A stretch of DNA of 64,000 nucleotides from Megalobrama amblycephala (GCF_018812025.1 NC_063054.1:34837396-34901395), one strand, 5' to 3'. Numbered from the stretch's first letter, positions 21,399-32,419 are shown. Numbers and translations are program-made. The notes: generated by a model from the sequence alone, not told the origin.

Positions 21399-23945
21399 AT
21401 TTAAATACTTACACATGGAATTTTAAACACTGACTGTAATCACCGACTGAACGCAACTGGCTCTAACTGGACGCGTTTGAGCGAGATCAGTCATAAGTAT
21501 CAATTTACATTCATAATCTGCCTTACAATCGTTAAGTGTGTGCGGGACTTTAAGGAACAAAACAGACTGTCATTGAAATCTCGCAACAAAACAAAAACGG
21601 ACATTATTTAAAATCTTATAACCCAGCAAAACCGACTGTTATTGAAATCTCAAAAAGGAATATAACCAACTGTCATTAAAATCTTGTAAAAGAACAAAAC
21701 ATACCTTATTGAGATCTCGTAACTGAACAAAACTGACTGTCATTGAGATCTCATAATCGAATAAAACAGACGTCACTGAAATCTGATTAAAACCGATTGA
21801 CACTGAAAACCAACCGTCACTGAGATCCAGCCCACATCTGCCATGCATGGTATGATGATCTGGGCCACATATGGCGAGCCACAAGCAGGCTATAACAATG
21901 CCACATGTCAGCCAAGATCAAAGAAATAAACCAAAACTAGACCTTATCTGAGCCACAACTTTGTATATATTTGTGACGAGCAGGGCGGGTGAAAGCCGTG
22001 AGGGAACGGCCTTAAATCTCTCACAGAGGAGCTCCGGAAGCATAAGAGGAGCAACGACAGTGAAGGACGAGAGAGGACCAGGCCTGGACTTTATTTTATG
22101 TTTTATTATGTTTGTGTGTCCGGTGGCTGCCGTCCAGGAGGGAGCGGAGGAGTCGCCGCCGTTCACCGTGGGCCGGAGCCTGCTGCCGTCCGCTATGAGG
22201 GGGAGGAGCAGGGAACGGGGGACTCGCTGCCGGCTGCCCTCAGTCAGAGGAGCCATCGCTGGCCGCCAGGGGGCAGAGGAGGACCGAGCCGTCCACCGAG
22301 CATCCAGTACCATCGCATGGCACCGCGAGAAAGGGCCTCTCGGCTGGCTGAGGACCGAGCGGCAGTGTGTCCGGGAACCGGACCAAGATTTTTTTTTTCC
22401 TCTCTTCCCTCTCTCGTTCTGTTGCTCCCTGTGCTTCCATCTCCTTTTCTCTTGTCTCGTCTGTCCTTATCCCAAGGTGCTGCGGCCGCCAAGACAGGCC
22501 CCCAGGGGGGAGTAGAGCGCAGTCTCAGGAGTACCCCCCGGCCTGCGAGGGGCGATAGGGGTATGTGATGAGCAGGGCTGGCGAGAGCCGTGGAGAACGA
22601 CGCGAGCATCAGCTGCAAGTTGCACCGGCCTCGAATCTCTCACGGAGGAGCTCCAGAAGCATAAAAGGAGGAGCGATGACAGTGAAGAATGAGAGAGGAC
22701 CAGGCCTGGATTTTATTTTATGTTTTGTTATGTTTGTGTGGCCGGCAGATGTCCGTGAGGATCTGCCGGCATTACTTTCGTTTAGTTCTTTATTTATTTT
22801 ATATTAAAGTTATGTTGAATGTTCGCCGGTTCCCGCCTCCTTCTTCCCATACATAAAAACTATGTTACAATATTATTTATAGAATCATCTTAGCATTAAC
22901 AAGCCTGTTAGCAAGCAGAATCACTGAAGGAAAAAAGAGAACAGAAAAAACAAAATTAACCATCATTGAAAACTTACAGTGAAACAGAGCTAGTCATCAT
23001 TAAAATCTTGTAATGGAAACAAACTGACTGTCTTTGAAATCTCATAAAAGAACAAAACCCACCATCATTAAAATCTCGGAATAGAACAAAACCGTCCGTC
23101 TTTGAAATCTTGTAAAGCCGGGAACACATTTAATGACTTGCTAAAACATTCTAAGACTGTTCTCAATACACAGCGATTGTTTCCTGCGATTTAAATACTT
23201 ACACATGGAATTTGAACACCGACTGTAATCGCCGACTGAACGCAACTGGCTCTAACTGGACGCGTTTGAGCGAGATCAGTCATAAGTATCAATTTACATT
23301 CATAATCAGCCTTACAATCGTTAAGTGTGTGCGCGGCTTTAAGGAACAAAACAGACTGTCATTGAAATCTCGCAACAACACAAAAACGGACGTTGTTAAA
23401 ATCTTATAACCCAGCAAAACCGACTGTTATTAAAATCTCAAAAAGGAATATAACCAACTGTCATTAAAATCTTGTAAAAGAACAAAACATACCTTATTGA
23501 GATCTCGTAACTGAACAAAACTGACTGTCACTGAGATCTCGTAACCGAACAAAATCAGCCGTCACTGAAATCTCATAATCGAATAAAACAGATGTCACTG
23601 AAATCTTGTAAAACCGATTGACAACGAAAACCAACCGTCACTGAGATCTCATAACCCAGCAAAATGGGCCGTCATTGAAATCTCATAAAAGAACAAAACA
23701 TACCGTATTGAGTTCTTGTAACTGAACAAATGAAAATTTGACTGAATGACAATGAAAACTGAACGTCATTTAAATCTTGTAATGAAACAAAACTGATCAT
23801 CATTTAAATATCCTAACGAAACAAAACCAAATGTCTTTGAAATCTTGTAAAATAAAAAACAAAACCCAACCGTCATTGAAATCTCATAACAAAACAAAAC
23901 CGTCAACCACTGAAATCTCGTAAGGGAACAAAAATGAAAGCTCTA
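21399..23945. repeat. Degenerate 34-bp minisatellite in two blocks with a duplicated unique segment
   Basis: Units of 33-36 bp built around GACTGTCATTGAAATCTCGT and AACAAAACC run at about 21545-21830 and 22960-23940. A unique segment of about 150 bp containing ACTGGACGCGTTTGAGCGAG precedes the units at 21399-21550 and occurs again at 23190-23345, followed by the same order of variant units. So a segment of at least 330 bp was duplicated within the array. The two blocks are separated by the LTR element at 21972-22869. No protein or RNA function is apparent. Confidence 0.85.
21972..22869 (+). mobile_element. Internally deleted LTR retrotransposon (Gypsy-like), 5-bp target duplication
   Basis: Begins TGTGACGAGCAGGGC and ends TATGTTACA, flanked by ATATT on both sides (21967-21971 and 22870-22874). 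A complete LTR of about 306 bp sits at 22564-22869 (TG...CA ends). The first 170 bp of the element are a partial second copy of that LTR. A purine-rich tract (GCGAGGGGCGATAGGGG) sits just before the 3' LTR. The 420 bp in between are GC-rich and lack recognisable gag or pol. Either a large deletion ran from the 5' LTR into the 3' internal region, or this is a short nonautonomous family. Confidence 0.8.
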
Positions 23946-24312
23946 GAGTAAGTTCTGCCAGGAAGACTCAATGTTACATCATCTATTAGTTTAGATCTAC
24001 CCAATCATTATCTTACACTTGGAGTTTAAAAGATTGAATCTCAATCAAAAGTGTCATACAGCAGTGCATGCTGGGAACAATAGTACAAAACTATTTTCAA
24101 AATTATTAGTACAAAATTAGTACAAAATTATTTTCTTTAATTCTAACTATTTGCTTTTATTTTTTGCTGTGGTTTTTGTTCTGTCTTTTTGTGATGTCCA
24201 GAGTTGATCTGATTGCCTGAATATTTTGTTGTCACCATTGTTGAGATTCATATGCTGATTGCCCATATCTGTGTTTATTCGTTCTAATGTGTCAGGGGAG
24301 TGTTCTTAAAAC

Positions 24313-27300
24313 TAGTGATCGACCGATGTATCGGTTTACCGATATTTTTCCCGATATTTAAGCATTTTTCCATAATCGGGTATCGGTTTTGTAATATCGG
24401 ATTCGCCGATTTATTGCGCCATCTTGTGGCCGCTTTGAGATTTCCACCATTGCAGCCCGGGCGTCTGAGGAGATCAGTCAACAACTCAGTGCACAGGTAA
24501 AGTATATGTTCTACTTGGTTTGCTTTAATTAATCAACTTTATTTAACATAACAGACATGCACAAATGAGATCTGAGACATAAATTCCGGATATAGTTAAT
24601 TTATGTAGCTTGTTTCTAAACAATTGAGACGAACTCATTGAGTCACGTAGTGTAATTCGTCATGTCCTGCCCCAATAAAGACGCAACTTTACATGAATTA
24701 AATAAAACAGACATGAATGAGTGCATGTTGAAAATAAAAGCGCTGAATTTAATTCTCTATCTGTTGTATTTGCTCACCATTAGTCTAGAAGAAAAAGTTC
24801 GTTCATATTGCTTAGCAACTGACCGATGATCAGGAGGCTTAAGCACGGCCACTGAATGAAACTTTTGACAAGATTATCTTGTTTAAACACCCTAGATTAT
24901 ATTATCATTTACTACATAACAATTATTTCGCTAATACACATATAAATATAGCCTACCGCTTTGTGGAAATTAATTATCTCCATGCGCGATCGCGGTTGAT
25001 TAAGTTATAGTCAAACAGCACTTTGTCAGTTGGCATTTCATGATTAACGTTAGATTAAATTTAGATCATAAAATGCCAACTGACAAGTGCTGTTTAACTT
25101 TATATAGTCTATAAAAAAAAGTTTGTTCATATTGCTCAGCACCTGAATGGGTATAATTTAGATATAAATTATATAATGTAATATATTTTTTTATTGTAAT
25201 TTGAAGATTTAATTTAACATAAAAAACTGCTAACTTTCAGCACTTTTTTTTAAGATGACTGAAAGGAGGAAAAATCAAAGTGAGGTATGGACTTACTTCA
25301 CTCAGCCAATGGCAGGAGTAGCAGTTTGCAAAGAATGCCAAATGAACATAAGCATGGGGTCAAAATCTACAACAACAAAAAATACCTCCAACATGTGGAA
25401 CCACTTAAAGATACATCACTCAACTATCTTTGAAGAGGCAAAGAAAAAAAGAGATGCTGAAGAGGCAAAGACATCCAGCCACATTCAAGCATCTCTTCCT
25501 ATGATGTTTGAAAAGCAGACAAAGTGGAAGACGCCTGATGTCCGCTCAAAAACACTGGACAGGATGATTACAGAAATGATAGCTACAGACAATCAGCCTT
25601 TCACCATGGTTCAAAATAAAGGCTTCCAGAGACTCATGGCAACTGCAGAACCAAGATATACTCTGAAGAGTGAGAAGTTCTATCGCACAGAGATGTTCCC
25701 CAGTATTAACAACAGTATCGTTGAGAAGGTTAAAGCACTGCTTAAGCCTGATAACGCAAGTTATAACTTGGCTTTTACTACAGACTGCTGGTCCGGTACA
25801 ACTGAATCCCTAATGAGCTTGACATGCCATTTCATTGATGATCAGTGGATTCGCAGACAAGTAATTCTAAACACAAAAGCAATGATGGGATCACACACTG
25901 GAGAGTACATTAGCGAGATGTTTTTGGGCATGCTGGAAGAATGGGACATTGACAAAGATAGAGTGGTTCTTGTTCTCAGGGACAGTGGTGCTAACATTGT
26001 TAAAGGTATGAGAATTGCTGAACTGCCTGACATGAGCTGCAGTGCCCACATATTACAGCTAGTTGTCAATGACGGCCTCAACTCACAAAGAGCTGTCCAA
26101 AATATCCTGTCAGTGCTGAAAAGCTGTGCTACACATTTTAATCATTCAGTACTAGCTAAACAGCGTTTAGCAGTGATCCAGCAGGATCTTGGGCTACCTG
26201 CACATGCCATCATTCAGGCTGTCCCGACCCGACGGAATTCCACCCTGCACATGCTGGTCAGGATGCAAGAGCAGAGAAGAGCTCTGAACATATATGCCAG
26301 TGAGCATAGTGGGTTCACTAGCCTGAGTGCTGATCAGTGGAGTATTGTCAGCAATCTTATTGAGATACTTTCTCCAGTGGAGGAGGTCACTCTTGAGATG
26401 AGCCACTATGAGAGTTCAGCATCATGCATCATCCCATCTGTCAAAGTTCTGAAGATGTTGCTTAGCAGTCAAGGTCCCTCCTCTCATGGGATTAAAACAA
26501 TGAGACAGGAGATGCTGGAGAGTCTCACCCGACGGTTTGCAAAAGTGGAGGAGTTGAAATGTGCAGTCCTTGCCTGTCTTCTGGATCCAAGGTACAAGGA
26601 ACATGCCTTTTCATCTGACACCACACTGTTGAATGCAAAAGTTTGGCTTGAGGAGGAGACAGAAACCTTAGAGCAAGACAACAACGTACAAGGTGAAGGA
26701 ACACAGTCAGATGATTCCACCATTTCAAAAAGGCCCCGTACAGAAGAAACCCAGAAGAAACTGATTGATGAGATGTATGATACTCTGCTTGGTGCTACTA
26801 GTTCTGAAGTTGGTGGGTCTAGCCTTGAAAGAGAGCTTCAGCAGTACCTTTCAGAATCAGTGATTGATAGAAGGATGGGCAAGCCACTTGAATGGTGGAA
26901 ACAAAATGAGAAAAGGTTCCCCATTCTTGCTCGTCTGTCAAGAAAGTTCCTTTGCCCCCCATCGTCTTCAGTGCCCAGTGAACGAGTCTTCAGTGAAGTG
27001 GGAGCCATTTATGAAAACAAACGAAGCAGGCTTACAGGGCAGAATGCTGAAAGACTCTGTTTTCTACACTACAACGTAGTTCTGCTTAACTGGGAGTATT
27101 AAGTTACACTACTAAATAGCTATGCACTTCTAAATAGCCCCCCCGCCCCCACCAATATGTTATAATCATTTTTGTGCTTTATTTTTTTACATCAAAGCTT
27201 TTATTTTAAAACAAAGACACTTAGTAACAGTGCACTTTATTTTTTTGGACTCAGACCCCTCTATTTATTTGTGTATAAATATAAAGTTTTTTTTTTTTGT

Positions 27301-27487
27301 ATGCAAGGAGGGAGTGATTGTTATAAATAAAATGGTTTGTTCAGCTCATTTGTGTTGTAATAATTGTCAAAAACAGAAGTATAACAGTAAATAAATATCG
27401 GTTCTGCATATCGGTTATCGGGTAAATAAACATGCAAATAATCGGTATCGGTATCGGTTATAAAAAATCAATATCGGTCGATCACTA
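24313..27487 (+). mobile_element. Full-length hAT DNA transposon, 3175 bp
   Basis: The left end TAGTGATCGACCGATGTATC and the inverted right end (ATATCGGTCGATCACTA) are TIRs. The octamer CTTAAAAC flanks both sides (24305-24312 and 27488-27495). Several CCGAT/ATCGG motifs repeat in the subterminal regions at both ends (about 24325-24415 and 27398-27480), as expected for transposase-binding sites. One long transposase ORF lies inside. Confidence 0.95.
25255..27102 (+). CDS. hAT transposase (BED finger, ZBED1-like)
   Basis: 615 aa, uninterrupted. The N-terminal BED zinc finger has C25-x2-C28 and H50 with H54/H55. The catalytic core shows D177 (FTTDCWSG), D243 (LRDSGANIV), a C262-SA-H265 motif (SCSAHILQL), and the C-terminal SVPSERVFSEVG block with E576, which leads the hAT dimerisation region (ENKRSRLTGQNAERLCFL). 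It excises and inserts elements with matching TIRs in the nucleus. In the usual TRWNS motif the Trp is Arg here (R327, codon CGG at 26233-26235), a one-base change from TGG that may impair activity. The ATG follows a 940-bp leader; no intron is obvious. A domesticated gene is possible but less likely, because TIRs and target duplication are still present. Confidence 0.9.
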   Translation: MTERRKNQSEVWTYFTQPMAGVAVCKECQMNISMGSKSTTTKNTSNMWNHLKIHHSTIFEEAKKKRDAEEAKTSSHIQASLPMMFEKQTKWKTPDVRSKTLDRMITEMIATDNQPFTMVQNKGFQRLMATAEPRYTLKSEKFYRTEMFPSINNSIVEKVKALLKPDNASYNLAFTTDCWSGTTESLMSLTCHFIDDQWIRRQVILNTKAMMGSHTGEYISEMFLGMLEEWDIDKDRVVLVLRDSGANIVKGMRIAELPDMSCSAHILQLVVNDGLNSQRAVQNILSVLKSCATHFNHSVLAKQRLAVIQQDLGLPAHAIIQAVPTRRNSTLHMLVRMQEQRRALNIYASEHSGFTSLSADQWSIVSNLIEILSPVEEVTLEMSHYESSASCIIPSVKVLKMLLSSQGPSSHGIKTMRQEMLESLTRRFAKVEELKCAVLACLLDPRYKEHAFSSDTTLLNAKVWLEEETETLEQDNNVQGEGTQSDDSTISKRPRTEETQKKLIDEMYDTLLGATSSEVGGSSLERELQQYLSESVIDRRMGKPLEWWKQNEKRFPILARLSRKFLCPPSSSVPSERVFSEVGAIYENKRSRLTGQNAERLCFLHYNVVLLNWEY

Positions 27488-27556
27488 CTTAAAACACTAA
27501 TCAAAGTAATATCACACCTTCTGTTCTCTTCTTTTTAAACAATGTCAAAAGATGGC

Positions 27557-29223
27557 TTAAAGGTGCTAAAGAGGATCTTTTCGTCAACTGAGAAACAAAA
27601 GACTGTTAATGAGTTTTTTAAATGAGCGCATGCGTAAGAACAACCCCCTCCTTCACAGCTCATTTCGAGGGAACGCCTCCCAAAACTCATGCACGAGTAT
27701 TGGAACACGAGTGTTTACCACCGGCATTTGCTGTGTCGTGTTAGTGGATTCATTATGTCGGACTCACCGCAGGTAACTCATAATCTGCAGTTGTTACTCC
27801 TGACAAAAACATTGCATGCGGCGCCTGTAGAGTGTGGAAAGTTACTGGAGAGCGCAGCCGCGCACGTCTCGCACGTCTTGCACAAGGAACGTAATGGCAG
27901 TGATTGACAAGCCAGAGGGCCAATCGTTTATGCGATGATCGCGTAAACGATTGGCTGATGTTTTTAACACTCTGAGGCCTGAGGTATCGCCGACGATACC
28001 ACCGCGTTTTTTTTCTTACCAGTGTGAAAAAGACTCAAAATACTCTGTCAATGTTGCATATACAATTAAGAGTTATACACCATTTTAATCTGTGGAATAA
28101 CTTCTTTTTATTTGTGTACACTCAGAGTAAAAACAAAATGTTGTGCTTTTTGTAAAATAAAGAAAACTAACATGATGCGTGATCTCTCGTCTCCCTCTGA
28201 ACGAAGAGGGAGAACGAAGGTGCACAGAGCGCCCTCCGGCTGCAAGTATGAATTGAAAACACAGTATCCAGCACTCATAGTAATGAGAATAAATCCTGAA
28301 TAAATATTACTCCTCTGTATAGAAAATTGACATAAACATATGAGAATCCATCAATATTTCTCCAAATGTGCATGCTTTTAAGCTAAAAGCCTATATGAAA
28401 TGCCATAGAGGTAACATAATTGTTCAGACACTTTGCATCACAGAAAAACATTATATTTTAAACAATATAATAGAATACCATTATTTTAAATAGTAATAAT
28501 ATTTCACAGTATTGCTGTTTTTTCTGTATATTTGATTTACACCATCATGAGTTTGAGGGGTTTTTCACAGCTTACCTGTCTGAAAGACCTCATTATTTAT
28601 GCAGCTCATTAGAGCTCTTTATGCGATTATTTTGTCTTCTCAGGTGAGAATCACCCATTATTCATGCTGATTCACATGCATACTGTGTTTCTTGACCAAA
28701 GATGTTTTAGAAAATTTAAATCTCTCTATTGTTTTATATGACGGAGTAGGAAGGATATTTTTTACATAATTTTGAAGCAAAAACTCTAGTCTACAATCTC
28801 CAATACCCAGAAGTCTTGTGAACACAGATTTAATATTATTTTTTTGGCCTTATTTCAGTGACTTAAGTTTTTTGTTTTTTCAATAACCACGCATAAACGT
28901 TATTCCTTCAAAAACACAAACATGTACATACATGTTCCTCACATATTATGGTAGCCTAGTTTGTGCTGAATAGAGTGTAATGACACTTTTGTCATTTATA
29001 TGTTTATGAACAACTGAAAAAAGCACAAATGTCAGGGCATGTCAAAACTTCTCCAGGCCCCAAATCAGCCTCAGACTCCAGAGGGTTAAGGCCCTACCTC
29101 GTGCACAGATGATGTATATTAATATTATTCCTTTCAGTGCACCTAATTTATCAGTTAGTAAAGACAGTTTCAAGTAATATTGCAAAAATGTATAAAACAA
29201 AACATCCTCTTTAGCACCTTTAA
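27557..29223. mobile_element. TTAA-flanked nonautonomous transposon containing a second one
   Basis: The outer ends are TTAAAGGTGCTAAAGAGGAT (27557) and the inverse ATCCTCTTTAGCACCTTTAA (to 29223). Within it, the element at 27964-29089 is inserted. ORFs here, such as 27689-27907, show no domain. Confidence 0.75.
27964..29089. mobile_element. Nested TTAA-flanked element with CTCTGRRGYCTGAGG ends
   Basis: The left end is TTAACACTCTGAGGCCTGAG and the right end the near inverse (CTCAGACTCCAGAGGGTTAA), both at TTAA. The TIR, read from the right as CCCTCTGGAGTCTGAGG, together with a TTAA site, is compatible with a piggyBac-type nonautonomous element. The interior is AT-rich and non-coding. Confidence 0.7.
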
Positions 29224-30152
29224 TTTTAACAATTCTCCTGATTCCTGTTGAACAAGCATTAAAAAGGACAAAAGCTTGCTTGAATCAGAGCTCTGGCGTG
29301 ACTGTGTGCAGCGCGTTACAATACTGAGTTCTGATTGGTCAATCGCTGTTATTTATAGTTTGTTAATTATCATACAGAGAATTAAGATAAGATTGACAAA
29401 ATATACATAACACTATTAATATAAAGGTAAAAGTGGCTTTTTGTAATTTTTTTTCAACAAGGCGGATGCCATCCCCCCATCCCCCCTAAAATTGCGCCCT
29501 GGGTTGTTCTGTGTGTTTTTGACCCACCAAAAAGAACTGGTTCATTATAGTGATAGGTGACTACACAGCGAGCAGCTGTGCAGCAGATGTGTTTTGTTGT
29601 TGTTGTTTTTGCCAATATTTTTTTACCGTATATCTTGTCATATAAGTGAAGCAGGTAAAATGGTAGTCTACAAAAAAATATTGCTTACATTTATATTTTA
29701 TAACTGGGATTGTTTGGGGTAGCAATTCTTTTTGTTAGGTTTTGTTTTATTTTGTGCCCTGAGGCCACCTCTGATTATAGGTGCTGTAAGCCATTTTGCT
29801 TTGCATTTTGGCATGCTTTTTCTGGTGTTTAGTATTTGTAAACTAATGTGTCTAGCCATTCCCCTTTTCTATTAAAGAAAATACTTTAAAATGGATACGA
29901 CATGAAGGTCTCATTTTGCATAGGCTTGTTGTACATTTTGAGCATTATTCATCCATATGGGTACTTACTTCAGGTGCATGTTCATAAGCTTTTATGATCT
30001 CATAGTGCTTCACATGCAACAGGTTTTAGTATCACGATGACAACCAGAAGTTTACTGACAAATTTTAAAAAATGAACTACAGGATATAAAGGAATTACAG
30101 GAAAAAAAAAAAAAAACTTTATTGTGATGTCTGAAATAAGTGTGAACAGCGT
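29224..30152. other. Intergenic, no gene recognised
   Basis: AT-rich sequence with a poly-A run near 30101-30116 directly downstream (on its strand) of TAAR paralog D. No coding domain was recognised. Confidence 0.4.
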
Positions 30153-31181
30153 TCATTCAAAAGTCAATGTGTTTGAATCCTTGATGCCACAGATATAGAT
30201 GGATATAAGAATCTTAAATGCATTCTGAAAACAAGGGTAGAAAAATCCATAAATCAAAGGATTACAAGTAGAGTTCAAATATGCAAACCAAAACAAAGCC
30301 TCAAAAACATCAGTGGGGGTTAAAAATTTGAAAAAAGAATTGAGAGCAGCAGCAGTAACAATAGGCAGCCAGCAGAGCAAAAAAACACCCATGACAATGG
30401 CCAGAGCTTTTGCTGCTTTTCTCTCTCTGTGTGCAGAACTTTGGCTCTTTAACACTCCTGTTGCTGCCACGGTCACTCTTTCTGACATAACCTTTGCATG
30501 TTTTCTTGCAACATGGAAGATTTTCATATACAGAGAGGTCATGATCGACCCAGGAAGAAAGAATGTGAGAATTGGACATATAAGGCCCCACTGTTTGTTA
30601 AAAAACAGAACACAACTTCCCACACAGTAAACCTGTAATATAAGCATCTCTAGTCCAACTGCATTTACTCCTGAGAACACAATAGAAAAACTGTACACAA
30701 ATGAAAACAGCCATGTGAAGGTAGTAAATGCAGTCACAGTGTTGTTTGTGACCCTCATGTTGTACCTTAAAGGATCACAAATGGCCCAGTACCTGTCAAT
30801 AGCTATTAAACTGAGATGCAGTATGGAAGAAATGCTGAAGGTCATGTCTAAACTAGAATGCACTTTACACACAACATCTCCCAGATACCAGCAGCCTTCA
30901 ACAGATCGCACCATGCTGTACGGCATGACAAAAGAGCCCAGCAGACAATCACAAGCTGCCAGAGAGCGAACGATCAGATGAGTTGGAGACTGTAGATGTT
31001 TGAAGTGAGAGATGGAGATGATGATCAGCAGATTCCCAAAAACTGTTGTGAGGATCATCAGCACCATGAAAACATACATTGCCACTTTAATTACAGCAAG
31101 ACGTTGTACTTTAGGACAGGAATCCAGCAGGAGTGGATAGCAAAGAAGCACATTCTCAGTGCCAGTTTCATTTGAAGTCAT
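30153..31181 (-). CDS. Trace amine-associated receptor, paralog D
   Basis: 342 aa from the ATG before TSNETGTEN, two residues shorter than A at the N-terminus, so the TM3 Asp is D112. The DRY box, CWLP and NSTCNPLIY are intact. It is closest to paralog E (shared YPCFQNAFKILIS tail). It departs from the other four in extracellular loop 3 and the tops of TM6/TM7: the DPF motif present in A, B, C and E is NSF here (AALNSFFKFLTP), and TM6 continues CWLPIVTAA instead of CWLPFFTAT or CWLPFFIVN. An in-frame extension of 44 codons reaches an ATG at 31313 and begins MGMYYIYIHL, like that of paralog C. I chose the conserved ATG. Confidence 0.93.
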   Translation of the reverse strand: MTSNETGTENVLLCYPLLLDSCPKVQRLAVIKVAMYVFMVLMILTTVFGNLLIIISISHFKHLQSPTHLIVRSLAACDCLLGSFVMPYSMVRSVEGCWYLGDVVCKVHSSLDMTFSISSILHLSLIAIDRYWAICDPLRYNMRVTNNTVTAFTTFTWLFSFVYSFSIVFSGVNAVGLEMLILQVYCVGSCVLFFNKQWGLICPILTFFLPGSIMTSLYMKIFHVARKHAKVMSERVTVAATGVLKSQSSAHRERKAAKALAIVMGVFLLCWLPIVTAAALNSFFKFLTPTDVFEALFWFAYLNSTCNPLIYGFFYPCFQNAFKILISIYICGIKDSNTLTFE

Positions 31182-31348
31182 CACGTCTGCTTCAGATGCA
31201 GAGATAAATTCCTCAGTTGTAGAAAGGCAAATAAGCAAAATAATTTTGTAAATGATAGGTTTGTAAAGGCCAACATCCAAAAAAAGGTGAATGTATATAT
31301 AGTACATGCCCATATAGCTTAACTCTCTGAATGGAGCAGCTCAGTCTT

Positions 31349-31363
31349 GTTCATATATACTCT
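31349..31363 (-). promoter_or_regulatory. Putative TATA-box core promoter of TAAR paralog D
   Basis: The minus strand reads GAGAGTATATATGAAC about 170 bp before the ATG, followed by CAAGACTGAGCTGCT, which is nearly the same as at paralogs C and E. Confidence 0.6.
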
Positions 31364-31629
31364 CAGAAGTTTGAGTTAACCCCCCTACATCTGTCAATGT
31401 AACCCATAGTAACATAAACAGCATGACGTATTGCATCATTCAGAAACACACAGACATCAAGAATCAGCATATGAATCTCAACAATGGTGTCAATCAACAA
31501 GATATATACAGATCACAAAACAAGCAACTAAGTCACAACAAAACAGCAAAAATAAAAGACTTCTTGAGAGATCTGTGTTATTTTATTTGCAATTGATTTT
31601 ATGTAAAGCAGAAAGGATACCTCATTTTT

Positions 31630-32039
31630 TTTACACATACGCTAATGTACGCGCACGGTCAAACACACAGCATTGCAAAGTATATTTCACTTGACTCATA
31701 CGCATAGACAGGCGTTCAACGCATGCACATTGTGACAAATTGCAATACCTCTATGTGTTACAACCCATATAAACATCTTTTGCATGATAGAGTTGTACAA
31801 ATGAGGGTAATTTTTAACCTCTTCGCAAAGTCTCTCATCTGTGTAGACCTCCTGTGTTTCTGTAGCTTGCATGCATTCCTGTCTGTTCTGATTATGCAGA
31901 TTTTCTTTGACTACCTTGTGAATTGATGATCCCAGGGCACGGTTGCCACATTGTGGATAAGTAATTACTGCAAAAATAAATTAAATGCCATGTGTGACCT
32001 GCGCGTACGCGTAAAAAGTGAAGTATAATTTGGCCTTAA
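31630..32039 (-). repeat. Dispersed element with antisense MADF-domain remnant, copy 1
   Basis: The right end ...GTGAAGTATAATTTGGCCTTAA is the inverse of ends seen at copies 2 and 3 (TTAAGCCC..TATACTTCAC type). On the minus strand around 31790-31850 the reading DERLCEEVKNYPHLYNS is typical of the start of a MADF (Myb/SANT-like) domain, as carried by PIF/Harbinger accessory proteins. The reading breaks soon after. A nonautonomous Harbinger-like element that retained a piece of that gene is the best explanation. Confidence 0.6.
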
Positions 32040-32230
32040 GGCTGTGGCTGTCAGTCGTAGTTGTGTTTCTGCTCATCATCTCTTCTCTTTTTTCTGTGTT
32101 TGTTTTTCCTCTTTTCTTCTCTGATTCTGCTTGTTAACAGCAGGTGTTCATCACTAACATTCAGTCATCACTCGATTAATTGCTTAATTATCTCATAACT
32201 CCAGCATTGATTCACCCTGCATTCCAATTT

Positions 32231-32299
32231 GCATACTATCCACCCTAAATAGTATAGAATATTACTGATGTCACATACTATTTAGGATGGATAGTATGC
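32231..32299. repeat. Short palindrome, 25-bp arms
   Basis: GCATACTATCCACCCTAAAT at 32231 returns inverted as ATTTAGGATGGATAGTATGC ending at 32299, with a 19-bp loop. It could form a cruciform or be a very short foldback element. Confidence 0.7.
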
Positions 32300-32419
32300 A
32301 CATTGAGACGCAGGTTAGGTGTTACTTTAGCACTCTGAGCACATATCTGAGCAGTACTTTTAACACTGAAGATTTTACTATGTGGCTCTTGCATGGTCTT
32401 GGTTTGGGTCTGGGCCTTG

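Noticed and set aside
21961..22568. ORFs of 124-184 aa in the short LTR element
   Set aside because: They lie in GC-rich LTR and leader sequence and show no gag or pol motif.
21545..23940. CRISPR-like array
   Set aside because: Units are degenerate throughout, with no constant repeat and unique spacer pattern, in a vertebrate-like genome; it is a minisatellite.
31723..31926. Plus-strand ORFs conserved between repeats (also 36891-37073 minus and 42562-42918 plus)
   Set aside because: The conserved hydrophobic peptide is the antisense of the MADF-like reading; the opposite strand gives the recognisable domain.
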